Shown: in pieces, positions 22,904-30,779 of the stretch
Position numbering within the stretch: position 1 is the first letter of the stretch
Layout: every line of letters begins with the position of its first letter
Origin: Heliocidaris tuberculata
Lineage: Eukaryota > Echinodermata > Echinoidea > Camarodonta > Echinometridae
NCBI GenBank assembly: GCA_025618425.1
Contig: CM046844.1
Span: 17,788,911-17,852,910 of the forward strand
DNA length: 64,000 bases
Direction of reading: 5' to 3'
Translations under genes and position numbers: made by a program
Notes under the pieces: model-generated
The model's database searches: none
Seen by the model: only the letters and a program-made list of their open reading frames with translations
Told to the model about the DNA's origin: nothing

Positions 22904-23562
22904 TAATAATAAACCGTTCCTTTTATAGCGCAAATCACATTATGATATAATGTCCCTATGCGCTCTTTTCTTCCCTGCACTCTATTTTTCGCTGCTCCAA
23001 TCACGACGTATTCTTTCATCCAAACAGTTGTTTTGTAAAGCCTGGACCAGCCCTGTATTACGGCGTGATGCTGATCGTCGTTGTTCTTCTCGTCGTCAAC
23101 TTCATCATATTCGGAATCGTTATGCGACGATTGTCATGTCGTAAATCTGTCCAGCGGACCAACCAATCAAACAGTGAAAGGTGGCGTCGGGTCCAGAACG
23201 CTGTCGCCATCACTATCCTTCTTGGCCTGACATGGCTGTTCGGTTTCCTAGCCATCGGCGGTGTACGACTTCTCTTCAACGTCCTTTTCCTGGTCTTCAA
23301 CTCTCTTCAGGGTTTCTTCATCTTCCTCATGTTCTGTGTCCGACAGAAGGAGGTGCTGGAGCAGTGGAAGCAATGGTTGCATTGTCATTTCGGTTTCTTC
23401 CAGCCAGAACAAAGTCAAAAAGAGAAGGACATCAAAACCAAGAACCGAACGACTGGGTCGTCTCATGTCGAAGTGTCTTCAATTGAGATGTCGAACAATC
23501 GTGAAAGTAAGCAGATCAGGAATGAGACGCTTAGCACCAGTGAATCGAGCGTTCAAACATAA
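1917..23562 (+). CDS. Gene 1: HYR-domain adhesion G-protein-coupled receptor
   Basis: Predicted join of 18 exons: 1917..2064, 3030..3335, 4011..4259, 4670..4918, 6010..6258, 6881..7129, 12028..12276, 12691..12942, 15047..15166, 15658..15794, 16173..16319, 16672..17065, 18565..18761, 19427..19588, 21039..21148, 21610..21872, 22087..22156, 23028..23562. The total is 4086 nt (1361 residues plus stop) with matching phases at every junction and GT/AG ends. Domain order: signal peptide, Pro-rich hinge, divergent HYR, six HYR repeats (about 152-650), linker, HormR/GAIN (691-982), GPS (983-1036), 7TM (about 1045-1300), cytoplasmic tail. It is a plasma-membrane receptor expected to self-cleave at the GPS HL/T site and to use the following TSFAVLL segment as tethered agonist (family knowledge). 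The ligand is unknown; HYR domains usually mediate adhesion. Neither an orthologue name nor expression can be read from the sequence. Confidence 0.88.
3030..3335 (+). CDS. Gene 1 exon 2: Cys-rich divergent HYR-like domain
   Basis: A phase 1-1 exon of 102 codons, after TTTCAACAG and before GTAAGC. It starts ECPNNITAECCCHDC and ends TEVTCQAYDCCHRVTEC then SFNLTLIG, which fits the HYR C-terminal pattern VTCxAxDxxGNxxxCxFxVxV. It has extra paired cysteines (CCC and CC) and several N-glycosylation sequons. It is single copy here, is not one of the amplified repeats, and I find no counterpart in gene 2. Confidence 0.7.
3741..4010 (+). repeat. Intronic F-block, first copy, ahead of HYR2
   Basis: This segment contains TTTTCGGACAAAAGAATC, then a GGACTTTCGG and GCGGAGCAATCTAC run, ending at the splice acceptor of HYR2. 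The same block recurs at 5417..6009 (with extra sequence) ahead of HYR4 and at 6613..6880 ahead of HYR5, so intron and exon were duplicated together. Confidence 0.75.
4011..4259 (+). CDS. Gene 1 exon 3: HYR domain 2 (SL type)
   Basis: An 83-codon phase 1-1 exon between CTCTTTAG and GTAAGT. It begins DSLPPTIEC, includes NASCVNISCNVTDKCDHP, and ends with the HYR signature ITCTATDTAGNNASYTF then KTVG. Conserved cysteines and five sequons suggest a disulphide-bonded, heavily N-glycosylated extracellular module. It differs from HYR4 at six residues by hand alignment. Confidence 0.88.
4670..4918 (+). CDS. Gene 1 exon 4: HYR domain 3 (RL type)
   Basis: An 83-codon phase 1-1 exon beginning DRLPPTIQC and ending TFPFKTVG. 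The upstream intron carries the second type of flank (GGGTAGCACGAAATCTTTTG, GAGCGAATGCAGAAGG), shared with HYR6, HYR7 and both HYR units of gene 2. ATDLAGNNANDTF replaces ATDTAGNNASYTF of HYR2. Confidence 0.88.
5268..5416 (+). pseudogene. Truncated HYR pseudoexon a (RL type)
   Basis: After an intact acceptor (CTCATTAG) the sequence starts as an RL-type HYR exon, but the ACCATTCAGTGCAA segment is lost. The frame runs into TAA, and the exon stops at CCAACTTGT, where it is fused directly to an intronic F-block (CAATTTTCCGAC). The 3' third and the donor site are missing. Splicing it in would break the reading frame, so it is not part of the model. Confidence 0.85.
5417..6009 (+). repeat. Intronic F-block, second copy, ahead of HYR4
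   Basis: It begins CAATTTTCCGACAAAAGAAT right after the truncated HYR pseudoexon, continues with the shared GAGCGCATCCGTCAC region, and ends at the HYR4 acceptor. It is longer than the copies at 3741 and 6613 because of extra sequence at about 5590..5900. Confidence 0.7.
6010..6258 (+). CDS. Gene 1 exon 5: HYR domain 4 (SL type)
   Basis: An 83-codon phase 1-1 exon starting DSLPPTIEC, with YPGPTCVENVCTNITC and ending DTFPFKTVG. Six residues differ from HYR2, mostly in the TMFPYP and TDLAGNNASD segments, where it instead resembles HYR3. This pattern fits exchange between repeat units. Confidence 0.88.
6532..6612 (+). pseudogene. Truncated HYR pseudoexon b
   Basis: An 80-bp HYR relic from GTATGCGATCACCCAACAAC to CCAACTTGT, cut at both ends. 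The right break is at exactly the same base as in pseudoexon a (ACTTGT joined to CAATTTTC). It has no acceptor or donor and is not coding. Confidence 0.8.
6613..6880 (+). repeat. Intronic F-block, third copy, ahead of HYR5
   Basis: It starts CAATTTTCGGACAAAAGAAT immediately after HYR pseudoexon b and ends at the HYR5 acceptor. It is close in sequence to the block at 3741..4010. Confidence 0.75.
6881..7129 (+). CDS. Gene 1 exon 6: HYR domain 5 (SL type)
   Basis: An 83-codon phase 1-1 exon. It starts DSLPPTTEC and carries changes at several positions (VVVNAS, TDNCDHPND, TCDENVCTD, AGKNASDTFFF). The framework cysteines and the ITCTATD motif are kept. Its donor GTAAGT is intact. Confidence 0.87.
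7264..11743. mobile_element. 4.5-kb foldback element with tandem-repeat inverted arms
   Basis: The left arm (about 7270..7640) holds about 15 imperfect units of AGGGTCGCTATTCATAAT type. The right arm (about 11545..11740) holds about eight units in inverse orientation (ATGAATAGCGACCCTCTT). The outermost 30 bases are inverted copies: CTCGCTAGTCATTAGGACCG at the left against CGGTCCTTATGACTAGCGAG at the right. GTCAAAGG lies outside each end (7256..7263 and 11744..11751) and resembles a target duplication. The element sits between HYR5 and HYR6 within the array's usual ATGGATCGTCAAAGG flank. No transposase ORF is seen; the interior is low-complexity and repeat-rich. Confidence 0.75.
10079..10660 (+). 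repeat. Tandem repeat of about 250 bp units (CCCGAATAT family)
   Basis: Three diverged units start GACGCATTTTGCCCGAATAT (10081), GACGCCTTTTGCCCGAATAC (10348) and ATGCCTTTTACCCGAATG (10571). Each contains a GCGAGCGAAGCGAGC-like segment and a TGGGAACCTYGCTKCCCAA segment. ORFs here are rich in K/E or F/P because of T/C tracts and are not genes. Confidence 0.65.
12028..12276 (+). CDS. Gene 1 exon 7: HYR domain 6 (RL type)
   Basis: An 83-codon phase 1-1 exon after CCATTTTAG. It starts DRLQPTIQCNDVVGDTSC, so it lacks one PP pair and one sequon found in other repeats, then follows the common core and ends DTFTFKTVG. It is the first repeat downstream of the foldback element. Confidence 0.87.
12691..12942 (+). 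CDS. Gene 1 exon 8: HYR domain 7 (RL type, one codon longer)
   Basis: An 84-codon phase 1-1 exon, with an extra residue in CVENVTCTDITC. It ends TDSFPIGTVG and its downstream intron (GTAAGTTCGAAGCATTTATC) matches that of the single intact HYR exon of gene 2 (49651..49899). These two are therefore the positional counterparts, the last HYR before the linker. Confidence 0.87.
13159..13208. repeat. (CA)n-rich microsatellite in intron 8
   Basis: Imperfect CA dinucleotide run. A longer CA run sits at the corresponding position in gene 2 (about 50090..50140). Confidence 0.8.
13307..14950. mobile_element. 1.6-kb insertion with terminal GGGGGCACT/AGTGCCCCC
   Basis: It is bounded by GTGCATATA direct repeats at 13298..13306 and 14951..14959. 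The termini are inverse: AGGGGGCACTGAGTATA at the left, TCGAGTGCCCCC plus a C run at the right. Gene 2 has an uninterrupted GAGTGCATACAGGGCCG at 50224, the empty site. A mariner-type MITE is nested inside. The 8-9 bp duplication suggests a hAT-like origin (inference). Confidence 0.65.
13324..14360. mobile_element. Mariner/Tc1-type non-autonomous element with about 250-bp inverted arms
   Basis: The termini are CAGTGCGTCCCAGAAAAAAC and its inverse TTTTTTCTGGGACGCACTG, flanked by TA on both sides (13322..13323, 14361..14362). The long arms continue inward through AAACCCTAAAACAAAGGG and the segment around ACCGTGAAAACGTTAGGATC. No transposase frame is left. TA target and terminal CAG are as in the Tc1/mariner group. 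Confidence 0.85.
15047..15166 (+). CDS. Gene 1 exon 9: linker between HYR and GAIN
   Basis: A 40-codon phase 1-1 exon beginning APCPASVVTGVFGTLTFPAT and ending ERCFDYVQSKFS. No known domain is recognised; two cysteines are kept in gene 2 (50322..50441). It joins the last HYR to the HormR/GAIN part. Confidence 0.8.
15658..15794 (+). CDS. Gene 1 exon 10: HormR-like / start of GAIN
   Basis: The exon enters in phase 1 and leaves in phase 0. It encodes a basic KPRGRRRC run, then CVCELSSAIWEDPTPANCPL and DINDFLWKIAQ. The W...T...NCP spacing resembles the hormone-receptor (HormR) motif that precedes GAIN in adhesion GPCRs; this is a weak match. Gene 2 has the same exon one codon shorter. Confidence 0.78.
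15966..15998. repeat. (GGGGGC)n minisatellite in intron 10
   Basis: Five or so tandem GGGGGC/GGGGCG units; the gene 2 intron has only one (about 51236..51250). A G17 run follows at about 16026. Confidence 0.8.
16173..16319 (+). CDS. Gene 1 exon 11: GAIN subdomain A, first part
   Basis: A 49-codon phase 0-0 exon after CCAATTACAG. It encodes AYVTAENVTEYSYD and a helical stretch ending ALSKIVVVMVSSEE. By hand count it differs from gene 2 at about seven of 147 bases. The donor GAAGAG/GTTGGA is weak but is kept in both copies. Confidence 0.75.
16672..17065 (+). CDS. Gene 1 exon 12: GAIN domain core
   Basis: A 394-nt exon, phase 0 to phase 1. It starts VTQNTVQIVDNVLNVANREF and includes ILDSLEEQITLF, IVALQVPESSLKAGLGFGTV and MFDASILLPSYLLETLPPNA, matching the helical GAIN-A and first strands of GAIN-B. 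Only two bases differ from the gene 2 exon (51932..52325), and both change an amino acid (D to N, E to D). Confidence 0.88.
17092..17155. repeat. (CA)n/(CACC)n microsatellite in intron 12
   Basis: Imperfect CA and CCCA repeats directly after exon 12. The gene 2 copy at about 52352..52395 is shorter. Confidence 0.8.
17983..18110. mobile_element. Foldback MITE, GGGCCCGTTGCACAAAACTT type
   Basis: Inverted termini GGGCCCGTTGCACAAAACTT and TTTTGTGCAACGGGCCC are flanked by CTG (17980..17982) and CAG (18111..18113). The homologous position in gene 2 reads GTCATCTGGTGACATAGG (CTG at 53226..53228) with no insert, so this is a gene 1-specific insertion. Confidence 0.8.
18144..18288. mobile_element. 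Foldback MITE, GGCCCCATTTCATAAAACTT type
   Basis: Termini GGCCCCATTTCATAAAACTT and TTTTATGAAACGGGGCC, inner arms TGTTATCAATAACAAC and GTTATTGATAACAACTT, flanked by CTG and CAG. The same element is at 53260..53405 in gene 2, so it predates the duplication. Confidence 0.8.
18565..18761 (+). CDS. Gene 1 exon 13: GAIN subdomain B
   Basis: A 197-nt exon, phase 1 to 0, after TCTGTCACAG. It encodes APVTFLIFQNTKLFQ, the usual TxVxFxxYxNxxLF strand of GAIN-B, then VGTRVISATVEGVVIEELPQ and TFLELK. It lies directly upstream of the GPS exon. Confidence 0.87.
19427..19588 (+). CDS. Gene 1 exon 14: GPS proteolysis site
   Basis: A 54-codon phase 0 exon with the GPS layout: CVFWEKT, GGRWSPEGC, then RCLCNHLTSFAVLL. 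All four cysteines, both tryptophans and the HL/T cleavage tripeptide are present, so autoproteolysis is expected. TSFAVLL would be the N-terminus of the tethered agonist. The counterpart in gene 2 is one codon longer. Confidence 0.92.
19790..20250. repeat. AAGTCGAC palindromic minisatellite
   Basis: Tandem units of about 60 bp alternate AAGTCGACTT and GTCGACATGGCGACATAA halves around AT-rich centres such as ATAAATTATCTTG. The unit is close to self-complementary. It lies in intron 14 of gene 1 and is missing from the matching intron of gene 2. Confidence 0.85.
20547..20998. mobile_element. MITE with AAGCCCACCGCA / GCGGGCTT ends (gene 1 copy)
   Basis: The left end is AAGCCCACCGCATACTATAC, then GATCGGTCTGCGATCCGATT. 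The right end is inverse in AATCGGATCGTAGTCTATCG and CAGTGTACAGCGGGCTT. The interior repeats ATCGTAG motifs. The same element lies at 55329..55780 in gene 2, so it was present before the duplication. Confidence 0.7.
21039..21148 (+). CDS. Gene 1 exon 15: transmembrane helix 1
   Basis: Phase 0 to phase 2. Encodes DFSGDGGHKILDVLSL, then the helix IGCIISIVCLVITMVTFLSM. It directly continues the tethered-agonist segment of the GPS exon. Confidence 0.88.
21309..21353. repeat. Poly-T / poly-G tract
   Basis: About 32 T followed by about 11 G in intron 15. A shorter T-G tract lies at the same place in gene 2 (about 56110..56136). Confidence 0.9.
21610..21872 (+). CDS. Gene 1 exon 16: transmembrane helices 2 and 3
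   Basis: Phase 2 to phase 1. Encodes NLRAKQPQQILINLC (start of TM2, typical of family B2), the conserved cysteine of TAGCVVIG at the top of TM3, and SISWMTVEAVNMFLLFVKVF, the family hallmark of TM3. Hand count gives about nine differences in 263 bases from gene 2. Confidence 0.92.
22087..22156 (+). CDS. Gene 1 exon 17: transmembrane helix 4
   Basis: A 70-nt exon, phase 1 to 2, after CCTCTAG. It encodes GLPLLVCIITVAVDSSLYLG, the GLP start and helix of TM4, and leads into extracellular loop 2. Its size and splice ends are the same in gene 2. Confidence 0.88.
22400..22614. mobile_element. hAT-like MITE in intron 17
   Basis: It starts CAGTGGCGTTGCCAGGATTT and ends CACCTACGCTGGTG. It is flanked by CCTTCCAG (22392..22399) and CCTCCCAG (22615..22622). 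Gene 2 has a single CCTCCCAG at 58859..58866 in otherwise matching intron sequence, so the site is empty there. The interior is poly-G with a T run. Confidence 0.82.
22853..22975. repeat. (AAT)n microsatellite with SINE-like 3' end
   Basis: About 17 AAT units followed by TTTTATAGCGCAAATCAC and a TATGCGCTC end. The gene 2 intron lacks this segment, so it is a gene 1-specific insertion. The nature as a retroposon tail is inferred from the terminal repeat and the TATAGCGC motif. Confidence 0.6.
23028..23562 (+). CDS. Gene 1 exon 18: ECL2, transmembrane helices 5-7 and tail
   Basis: Phase 2 to stop TAA. It encodes the ECL2 cysteine (SYCFVKPGPALYYGVM across the junction), TM5 (VVVLLVVNFIIFGIVM), TM6 (AVAITILLGLTWLFGFLAIG) and TM7 (VLFLVFNSLQGFFIFLMFC). 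A tail of about 80 residues, rich in K, Q, S and E, ends SESSVQT. GLTWLFG and NSLQGFFIF are strong markers of adhesion GPCRs. 36 of 535 bases differ from gene 2 by hand count. Confidence 0.93.
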
Positions 23563-23803
23563 TTGGGACACTGAAAAATGTTGAGATCATAAATGACTTG
23601 CCATCGTCAACATCTAATCAGAAGTTTCTTATGCCCGTAGCACAAAATGATTACCAGATCTTTCAAGCTTGCTGGCAATATTTCAGCAAATGTGTCTCTT
23701 CTTTAATATCCTCATCTTTGTACAGGGCTTTGCCTGGGTTTCCAGAAGTTCATCCTAGCCTATTCTTTTATGCTGCAAAAAATAGAGGGAGAAAGTAACA
23801 GAC

Positions 23804-23809
23804 AATAAA
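23804..23809 (+). terminator. Candidate polyadenylation signal of gene 1
   Basis: AATAAA about 240 bp after the stop codon. The region lies beyond the point (about 23640) where homology with the gene 2 downstream flank ends, so it is not supported by conservation. Another AATAAA lies near 24503. Confidence 0.3.
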
Positions 23810-24875
23810 ACTACAAATAAACAGGTTCATATCAAAATATAAGGTTCTATTTATATTTCTTCATTGTTATAGTTATAGTTATCGTTATTGGTCAAATAGA
23901 ACAAGCCCTTCTTGAAAGAATATAGGGAGGAGATACCTATATGTTAATTAGGTAAACACTATTTAGAAATATTGTAACATAAATTTCCACAGTGTTAATC
24001 CATGTTATTTGATTTTGGTGTTATATTATGCTTTCAAGAATCATTAATATGACTACAGCATATGATAACACTAAGTACCTAATAGGTTTGTTTGTTACTT
24101 GTCAAATTATTTTTTTCCAGATTTATTTTGGCTTAGTTTGTGATAAATGGCAGTGGCCATCACCCTCTTTTATAAATGATCCTTTGTACGCCATTTTTAT
24201 GAATTATTTGTTAATATGACCAGCTATTTCAACTTTTTCAGGTTGATTAAACATTCTAAGACTAGGTTAAAAATGACTTCTGCGTCTCAGTTTTAGCTTT
24301 TAAATCACATGCATGTACAGTACTTTAGGCTGATTTTGTCATGTTGTTTAGAAAGTTTTGTTTCATCTTACCTTTCATGAAAACTCCATGAAATTATTTA
24401 TTCTACCATGCAATATATATATTTTTGCTTGTGATTATGTATGTGTGTTATGTTTTTTTTTTAACATGAACAGTTTCTTATCCACTGTGTTTTCATTCCT
24501 TAAAATAAATTCTTAGTCACATAAAGTTGTTTTTATTAGTACAATCCACATTAATAAAATACAATGTATTGAAACTGTTAGTTTCAGGTCCTTGTTTGAA
24601 TTAAAAGTACATGTATCTACACAAGATTTTTAAAACCTCTGTTGTATTTTCATCATAAGTACATGTATAGACTTACCCATTAGATTTTAATGTGCATAGA
24701 TAAATATTTTGTATTCTATTGGTTACAAATACTTTAGAACTGTAATTACCAATTGTAGGGAGGTGACCCGACTATTTTTCATGATAATAATTTTAGGATA
24801 AACTCATGGAAAAGATTTGTGAAGATTTTTAGTTGAAAATTTAACCAGTTTCATACTCAGAGAGTACACACTTAA

Positions 24876-25281
24876 CCCTTTCAGGACAGGAATTATTTAA
24901 GGGCTCAATTGATCACATTTTGTTCTGCAAATTGGCAACAATAATATTTTTCTTTTAGTGCTATGTGGTTCTAGTAAGATGTAATGTCTTGAAAATAATA
25001 CATGATTAGGAACTTTGTCGAAAAGTTGAAAAAGTTGCCAATTTGGACAAAAAAACAATGATTTTGAATCTCTCAATGTGTTGCCAATTTAAGGATTTTG
25101 AAGCTTATTCTCCTTTTTAAAATTCCTGACATCAAACGCAATATGGTCATGTGAGAAAAATGGACATAGCATGTGCAGAAATTTTTGCTCTTTCTTCTCA
25201 TACATCTGGTATATTTTTTAGAGCTCTGAATCAAAACTTATTAAGCCAAACCACAAAATGTGGTCATTTGTCTTGAAAGGG
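24876..25281 (+). mobile_element. piggyBac-type MITE, 406 bp (copy A)
   Basis: CCCTTTCAGGACAG at the left and CTTGAAAGGG at the right are flanked by TTAA on both sides (24872..24875, 25282..25285). The interior has GTTGCCAATTT repeats. A second, inverted copy at 62777..63184 has the same TTAA flanks and interior. TTAA targets and CCC ends are the signature of piggyBac elements; there is no transposase. Confidence 0.88.
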
Positions 25282-27029
25282 TTAATATGTAAAATGAAAC
25301 AAATCAGTGAATATTCAGCATGGTATACGACTGTCTTGCTAACATTGAAAAGAATGGCGTTATCCTCTCGGTCATTTAGCAGGTAAAGCAGATCACCCTT
25401 TGAATGGCAAGGAAAGTATACATGTAATTAATCTTTGAATCTTTATTTCTGTATGAATATGAAAAATATTAAAATTTATGTGATAAGTAACATTTAAACT
25501 GTTACCTAAATGTAGTTGGACAAGTGAATTTTTTCATTTGTTCTAGCCCACCACTACTTATCCTTGGGTAAATTTGGTTGGGGGTGCACCTAAAGGGGTC
25601 AAAACTGAAACAAACTACAACTGCTTTACAATAGGGGGTAATGATACTGACCAACAATAGCTTTCTGGAGATATGGAACTGGCAAATCCAACAAGGTGTG
25701 GAACCACTGTTCTTATCACTGAAACAATAGCATCTTGACTAAAGCATAGCAGTGAGCCAGAGACATGATTTACTTACCCCTCCTGACCTTTTTTTATTGC
25801 ATATGTATGACATCTTTTATACCACCACTATCAGCTTTGGGAGTAATTATGTGTATTGTTTTTTCCTTAATGCAGGAAATATTCCTTAATTTTTTTTTAA
25901 AAATTTGCAAGAACAGTGATGATTGATTTGATTTGATTTGATTTGATTTATAGACAATCTTTGTATTTAAGTTAAATGCATACCCTTGCATGATTACCCT
26001 GTACCATGTCTACTGTTTTATGGGCATTGAATTCATCATGCCTCATGAAATGCTTATATCAATGTATGTACATGTCTTACAACTCACTGTATTTGCAGAA
26101 TGTTACTTGCACCTTTGATTAAAATATCTTTTGACTACAATTAGATTTGACTTGCTATTTCTTTATTTATGTTTAAAGATCTATTCTTTTTTCCAGACAA
26201 TTTTCATATTACAATTTTTTATTGTTTTTTAGGTGGGCTTTAAGGCTTTGTTTAGTGATCCTGAAATTTATGAAAATAATCACAAAATGTGAGATAAGTT
26301 GGCTTTAATGCTTTGTTTAGTGACCCTGAAATTGATGAAAAGAAGCACAGAATGTAAGATGCTTGGGTTGGTATATAATGGGTAAGTTCGATGTATTTAA
26401 TTTAATAATTTGGTGTTCTATACGTTACCGAATATTGTAGAGTTCTGTTCAAAAATTGATATCTAATGTGGCCTAGCTTACACTTCATAATGTTGGGCCA
26501 ATCTCATGTGAATGTTAATTATATACATGTCCCATACGTAGTTAACAGGAAATACTAAACAGAAAATGGGACAAAGGCATATGCATCATTCAGGCATAAT
26601 TTGCCAGCGAGCTGACATAAATATCTTGCCGGATATCAACTTACTTGTTCTTATATTTTGCGAGAAAGTAAAAAAGTATATTGGTGCTGCCATGCACTGT
26701 CCATAAGCCTTCCGAAGTTCTCTTCTTGTGCTTCAAAACGGTGAAATAATGTTTCTAATGAGATTTGATTGGAATATTTTGGCGACCCCTCACCATGTGA
26801 CCCCTCTTTGAAACCGACAGCCTGCACAAGCTACTAGTGTCGTTTGTAGCTCCGGGGGGGGGGGGGGGGAGGAAAGAAAAGATAAAGGGGAAGGTGGAAA
26901 AGGGAACGTGAAAAGAACACGTTAGGACTCCTCCTACCCCTCCCGCACTCAACCTTGCTAATAGGCATTTTACCTATCTAGCAAGACCAGTGTCTCCGTC
27001 TTCCTCCCATGATGACAGTGCCCCTCAAT

Positions 27030-27196
27030 TAGTGGCGGATTAAGGGGGGGACCCCCACCCTGAAAGAAAAGTGTGCATTGTGCCCCCATTCCCCCTTTTG
27101 AACCGATAACCTTTTTTTTTTTTTTTCGCTTGTCAGACAATTTTCTGAGATTCATGCCCCCCCTTTTTTAAATACAAAATCCTGGATCCGCCCCTG
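27030..27196. mobile_element. hAT MITE, 167 bp, perfect 8-bp duplication
   Basis: TAGTGGCGGATTAAGG at the left and CCTGGATCCGCCCCTG at the right form imperfect inverted termini. CCCTCAAT directly precedes (27022..27029) and follows (27197..27204) the insert. It is the cleanest hAT-type target duplication in the window. Confidence 0.85.
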
Positions 27197-29044
27197 CCCT
27201 CAATGGCTGGACCAATGCTCGACGCCACTGGCTACACTCTAAGAAATTAAACCTTAAATAAACATCTAAAGGGTATGAGGAGTGAAAACACTTTCAAAAT
27301 GTTAAATCAACACTTTTAACATGCTGGATCCAACCTGTGTACTGTTTGATCAGGCATGTTAAAAGTCATGAATAGAGAAAATTGCTTTCATCATTATCGG
27401 AGCCTAAATGGGACGTAACAGTATCTCGCTGTATAGGGGTGTGCGATCACTCATCATACGCGTATAACAGATAAATATCATCTACACGGAAATAACGCGG
27501 TGAAATAGACCGGTTCTGTATGTATACAAAGTTATGCATATTTCTTCTTTGAGCACCTAGTGACGAGCTATTCCATTAACCTGCATGTTTTTATATAAAT
27601 GAGCCTCAATGCTTGAAATCCAGTTTGCATACATTACTTGTTACTATGTCCGGCAAGCCTCGGGCAAGCTTTGTTTGAAAGGTACATGTATGTATAAAAT
27701 TTGAATACATTACCGAACCGGTCTATTACATAATATCAACGCCAAACTCACCCCCCCCCCCCACCATCACCACCACTTCCACACAAAGCAGTGCATTGTA
27801 GCTGGGAGATCTAGGACGGCGTTCACGTTGACACATTCGAAAAGTCCCTATTATCACATTGTATCTGGAAGCTCTAGCCTCCTAAGTTAGGATGCGCTTG
27901 AGTGAGTCAAAACGAAGTGACATTTTCAGTGGGAGAGCTTCCACCCTAAATGCAAACGAGGAAGTATAATATACATAAAATTGATACGTATTTTTCATAT
28001 GTCCTTTATTAAGCGGAATTGTATAGATCTCTCTGAGAATGCAACAATTTTGGTCTCGGTGACACTATGAGATCTCGTCAGCTGTCTGTTGAAGATGACC
28101 AGAGCAGGAAAATGCCGTCCGTCCACATGTGACGTTTTGGTAGGACGTGGATTAATATCATGTTTGTGAGGGGAAGGACTCTTTTGTCTCAGTGATGCGC
28201 ATTATAACGATATCAATGTCTTTCCGATGTGATAAGCAAAGACACATCTGTTGGCGCAGTGTTGATGAACCACATTCAACACATATTAATGCATTTTGCA
28301 GTGTTCTAATTTGCATTTGTCATGTCCCACATTGCTCGATGCCTTATGGATAATGTGATGTTCTTTAAAAACGATATATTCGTATCATTCATGATTATTA
28401 TTGAAGAATTCCAGCATTTTTATAATGATTATGCATGTATTTTGGTGATACGTTATGGTGATTCTGTCATGGCAGAATGTTATGTAATTTACTTATAATT
28501 ATGATTTTTTTTTTTACATATTCTGAAAGCCTATGAGTTGTACATTCGAATTCATGAATAAAATTTGGGGGTCGATCGATCGGAACGTCGTCATATTTGC
28601 ATATGAACTAAAAAAAAAAAAAATGATTTTGAAAAAATGACGTCATAATTTTTGTATTCATTTGATAATATTTCAGTAATAGGTTGTTGATTTTCTTCCA
28701 AATTTTTATATGTTGTAGCTGAGACAATTCTCTACAAAATCAGACAAAGGGATCACGGTGTATTTTTGTGATTAAAGGAGGCATGTCAATTTTTCATTTT
28801 GCGTATATTCTCTATGGGACATGACTTTTTCTCAAATCTTGATTATGCATTCCAGTCTTCTTTAAGCTGTATCTCTGTTATTTCTGCTCGATTTTCTTCT
28901 AAATTTTAGTATGTTATAGCTGAGACTATAAGCTTTCACAAATGTGCCCTCCAATTTTTGATCAGATGTCGGGATCATGCCCCCTTTTTTAACTACTAAC
29001 TGTAATTTGAGAATCCCATTTTTGGTTTACGTGTTATCTCTATT

Positions 29045-29112
29045 GCAAAAGTTTTGGTCTATTCGTAAAGTACTTGCCTCCCATCCCACTGACCAAGGTT
29101 CGAACCCCCGTG
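29045..29112 (+). repeat. tRNA-like segment, possible SINE head
   Basis: AAGTACTTGCCTCCCATCCC followed by GGTTCGAACCCCCGTGGGCC resembles a pol III B box (GGTTCGAACCC) with a weak A-box-like stretch upstream. Stem pairing of a true tRNA T arm is poor, so it is not called as a tRNA gene. A T-rich tail follows. Confidence 0.35.
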
Positions 29113-30779
29113 GGCCCATTTTTTTTTCTTCATTTTTTTTCCTTCTTCTTTTTTCCTTCCATTTTACCATCTGCTTCGACTACTATAACGTATAAAATCA
29201 CAAACAATGTAATAAACTTTTTTACTTTGCGTGTTATGTCTAGTAGAATGTAAAGTAGTTTGTGTACAATCCTATGCAAAATCTGATTGCCTGTCGTGTA
29301 TTAAACCTACGGGTTAATCTCCCATGTAAATTGCAATGTGAAATCGTCCGATTTTCTTTTAAGCAAGTCTCCATCCATTGTCACCAATATCAGGATTATT
29401 ATCTTGCATAAATATTATAACATCTTACAAAGCAATTTGCCAACGGGCAGAAAGACCACCTAATTCGTCTTCAGTGACGAATTAAAGTTCTAGTTTGGTC
29501 ACTGTTGGTACTATTCTTCTTGACTGAATGACTGGCATGTGGTTTTGATGTGTCTGTGAATTGTGAAAACTGTGCTTAAAAGATCTTGAAGTACTTACAC
29601 ATTATTAACTATCACCCGTGCATAAAGTAATGAAATCATTAAAATTATGATAGAAAATCGACACAAAATTCCTAGACTATAATAACATAATCATAAATTT
29701 ATGGCAAAGAGCACCCCCTTACTGATGGACAATTTGTCAGTTTTTATATTTTTGGATTGTACATCCATAGCTCTTCCTTCTGACAAAGTTTGGTGCATGG
29801 GGGAGATGGGGTGAAATCGACCCGACTTTGGGGTCTTCTTGGGGGGCTCTGGGGACTAAACCCGGCGGCAACGGTCAGGCTGACAACCTTTTTGTCAATG
29901 ACTTAGATGGTCTAAGTAACTTTAAGGGGTCAAGTCTTATGGGTAAAATGGGGTGACTATTTCGGGAGAGGCTCCTGGCCTATATGTCCCAAACGGAATG
30001 TCTCGTTTTGTACCACAGCAGTAGTACGCACTTCTTATCAAAGTATGAAACGCGCTCTGTTTAACACTTCATGTGCAATACAGTATGAACCTGAAATTTT
30101 GTCAAACCATGTGTATACTAATTTATAGATCGAGGCGCATCATAGACATAACCAAGGCCGAGCGTGCAGGCTGATCGATTATATTTCAGGACGTTTGGAT
30201 GAATACAAATAATTAGATATCAAACACTCAGTTTTGTATTTTAACATTGGCTGCTCCTGTGCTATGAACATCTGTTAAGCATCAGAATTATGGCTGGTCG
30301 TACTTATGATAAGCAGAATGTATGAAATTATGTATAATAAAATTTGGAATGAATACTCTTATCATAAAAGCGACGCACTTATTTTATGGATTTTGACAAT
30401 ATAATTTTGTTGTATTTCACTTAACCTATACTTTCGAAATAAACTCACCTGTTATGATGTATTGTAATTCAATAGCCATAAATGAGCCTTATAATGCAAA
30501 TAACATAGCTAGTTGTTGCTAGGTCGGACATATATTTTTGATTTTTCGACCCGACAAAATGTTAAGTAGTAAATTTGCTTTATACTGAAAGAGAATGATA
30601 GCAACAGGGAACTTCACAAGAAGTATGCATGAGATTTGAAAACATCAGAATAGTATATTTAATGCTTAATTTATGTCCAGAGTCTATTAAATTCCAGTGC
30701 AATGAGACATAACATTAGCTAATATACCATATGCATTCTGACTATAAGGTCAATAACAAGCTACCAAAGGCAAAGATTG

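Noticed and set aside
23058..23466. Minus-strand frames opposite the last 7TM exon
   Set aside because: These are shadows of the coding strand; the plus frame has clear TM5-TM7 motifs and is conserved between paralogs.
29045..29112. A functional tRNA gene
   Set aside because: It has a B-box-like GGTTCGAACCC but no convincing T, anticodon and acceptor stems. Kept only as a possible SINE head.
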